Assembly: GCA_036389715.1 (NCBI GenBank)
Contig: DASVWH010000206.1
Location: 1-5,041 of the forward strand
Direction of reading: 5' to 3'
Origin: DASVWH01 sp036389715
GTDB taxonomy: Bacteria > Acidobacteriota > Blastocatellia > Pyrinomonadales > Pyrinomonadaceae
DNA length: 5,041 nucleotides
Shown here: positions 4,919-5,041 of the stretch, piece after piece
Layout: each line of letters begins with the position of its first letter
Numbering within the stretch: position 1 is the stretch's first letter
Notes under the pieces: generated by a model
The model's input: only the letters and a program-made list of their open reading frames with translations
Databases searched by the model: none
Told to the model about the DNA's origin: nothing
Position numbers and translations under genes: made by a program

Positions 4919-5041
4919 GTGTGTGGGTTATGTGACTGGAACCATAAGTTGGCCGTTTTGGACACCTGATGCTTCCAATAACGTGCAGCCACTTGATGCT
5001 TCAAACCGCTCAGCGCCTTAGTAATGATTATATGAGCAAGT
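4919..5041. other. Region downstream of dcd with a 9-nt direct repeat and a possible next gene start
   Basis: The composition drops towards AT relative to the genes. TGATGCTTC occurs at 4967-4975 and 4994-5002, a 27-nt spacing. The only inverted repeat seen after dcd is TTATG (4928-4932) with CATAA (4943-4947), too short to call a terminator. ATG 5032 followed by AGC AAG could open a new + strand gene, but just three full codons are visible and there is no clear ribosome binding site, so no CDS is called. Confidence 0.4.

Noticed and set aside
4919..4950. Terminator after dcd
   Set aside because: The only inverted repeat seen is 5 bp with a 10-nt loop, and no T-run follows.

Overview
The window is GC-rich bacterial DNA with every supported gene on the + strand. 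The gene content is: the end of a ComM/YifB-type ATPase, an ECF sigma factor, a zinc-finger anti-sigma factor, two secreted DUF4097-like proteins, and a dCTP deaminase. Rungs of the 'GSITIEAW / GNITINSI / GDIELTDI' kind, and the form of the sigma/anti-sigma pair, recall Acidobacteriota (Blastocatellia-like genomes). That assignment is inference from family resemblance only; the window has no rRNA or other taxonomic marker.

Layout. 1-362: 3' end of a comM/yifB-like gene. 363-651: a gap with no convincing gene, holding a nested set of inverted repeats and a short palindrome just before the next gene. 652-1230: ECF RNA polymerase sigma factor with a GTG start. 1231-1461: an unusually long spacer between sigma and anti-sigma. 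1462-2211: membrane-spanning zf-HC2 anti-sigma factor with an extracytoplasmic helical tail. 2212-2344: spacer with a strong GC-rich inverted repeat. 2345-3115 and 3213-4136: two exported beta-solenoid-type proteins that share a 'GSITIE-W-R-E' signature and are otherwise divergent. 4137-4327: spacer with a hairpin and a heptanucleotide tandem repeat. 4328-4918: dcd. 4919-5041: a less GC-rich tail with a 9-nt direct repeat and perhaps the first codons of another gene.

How the genes may work together. The central four genes read as one envelope-signalling module. The anti-sigma factor would hold the ECF sigma factor at the inner membrane, and an envelope signal would release it. The two exported DUF4097-like proteins would be outputs of the pathway or take part in sensing. 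The flanking comM and dcd genes are housekeeping genes with no evident link to it. The sigma/anti-sigma identification is strong. Regulation of the two exported proteins by this sigma factor is inferred from gene order alone. The nearest thing to an undescribed system here is this module, together with short sequence words shared between its intergenic regions.
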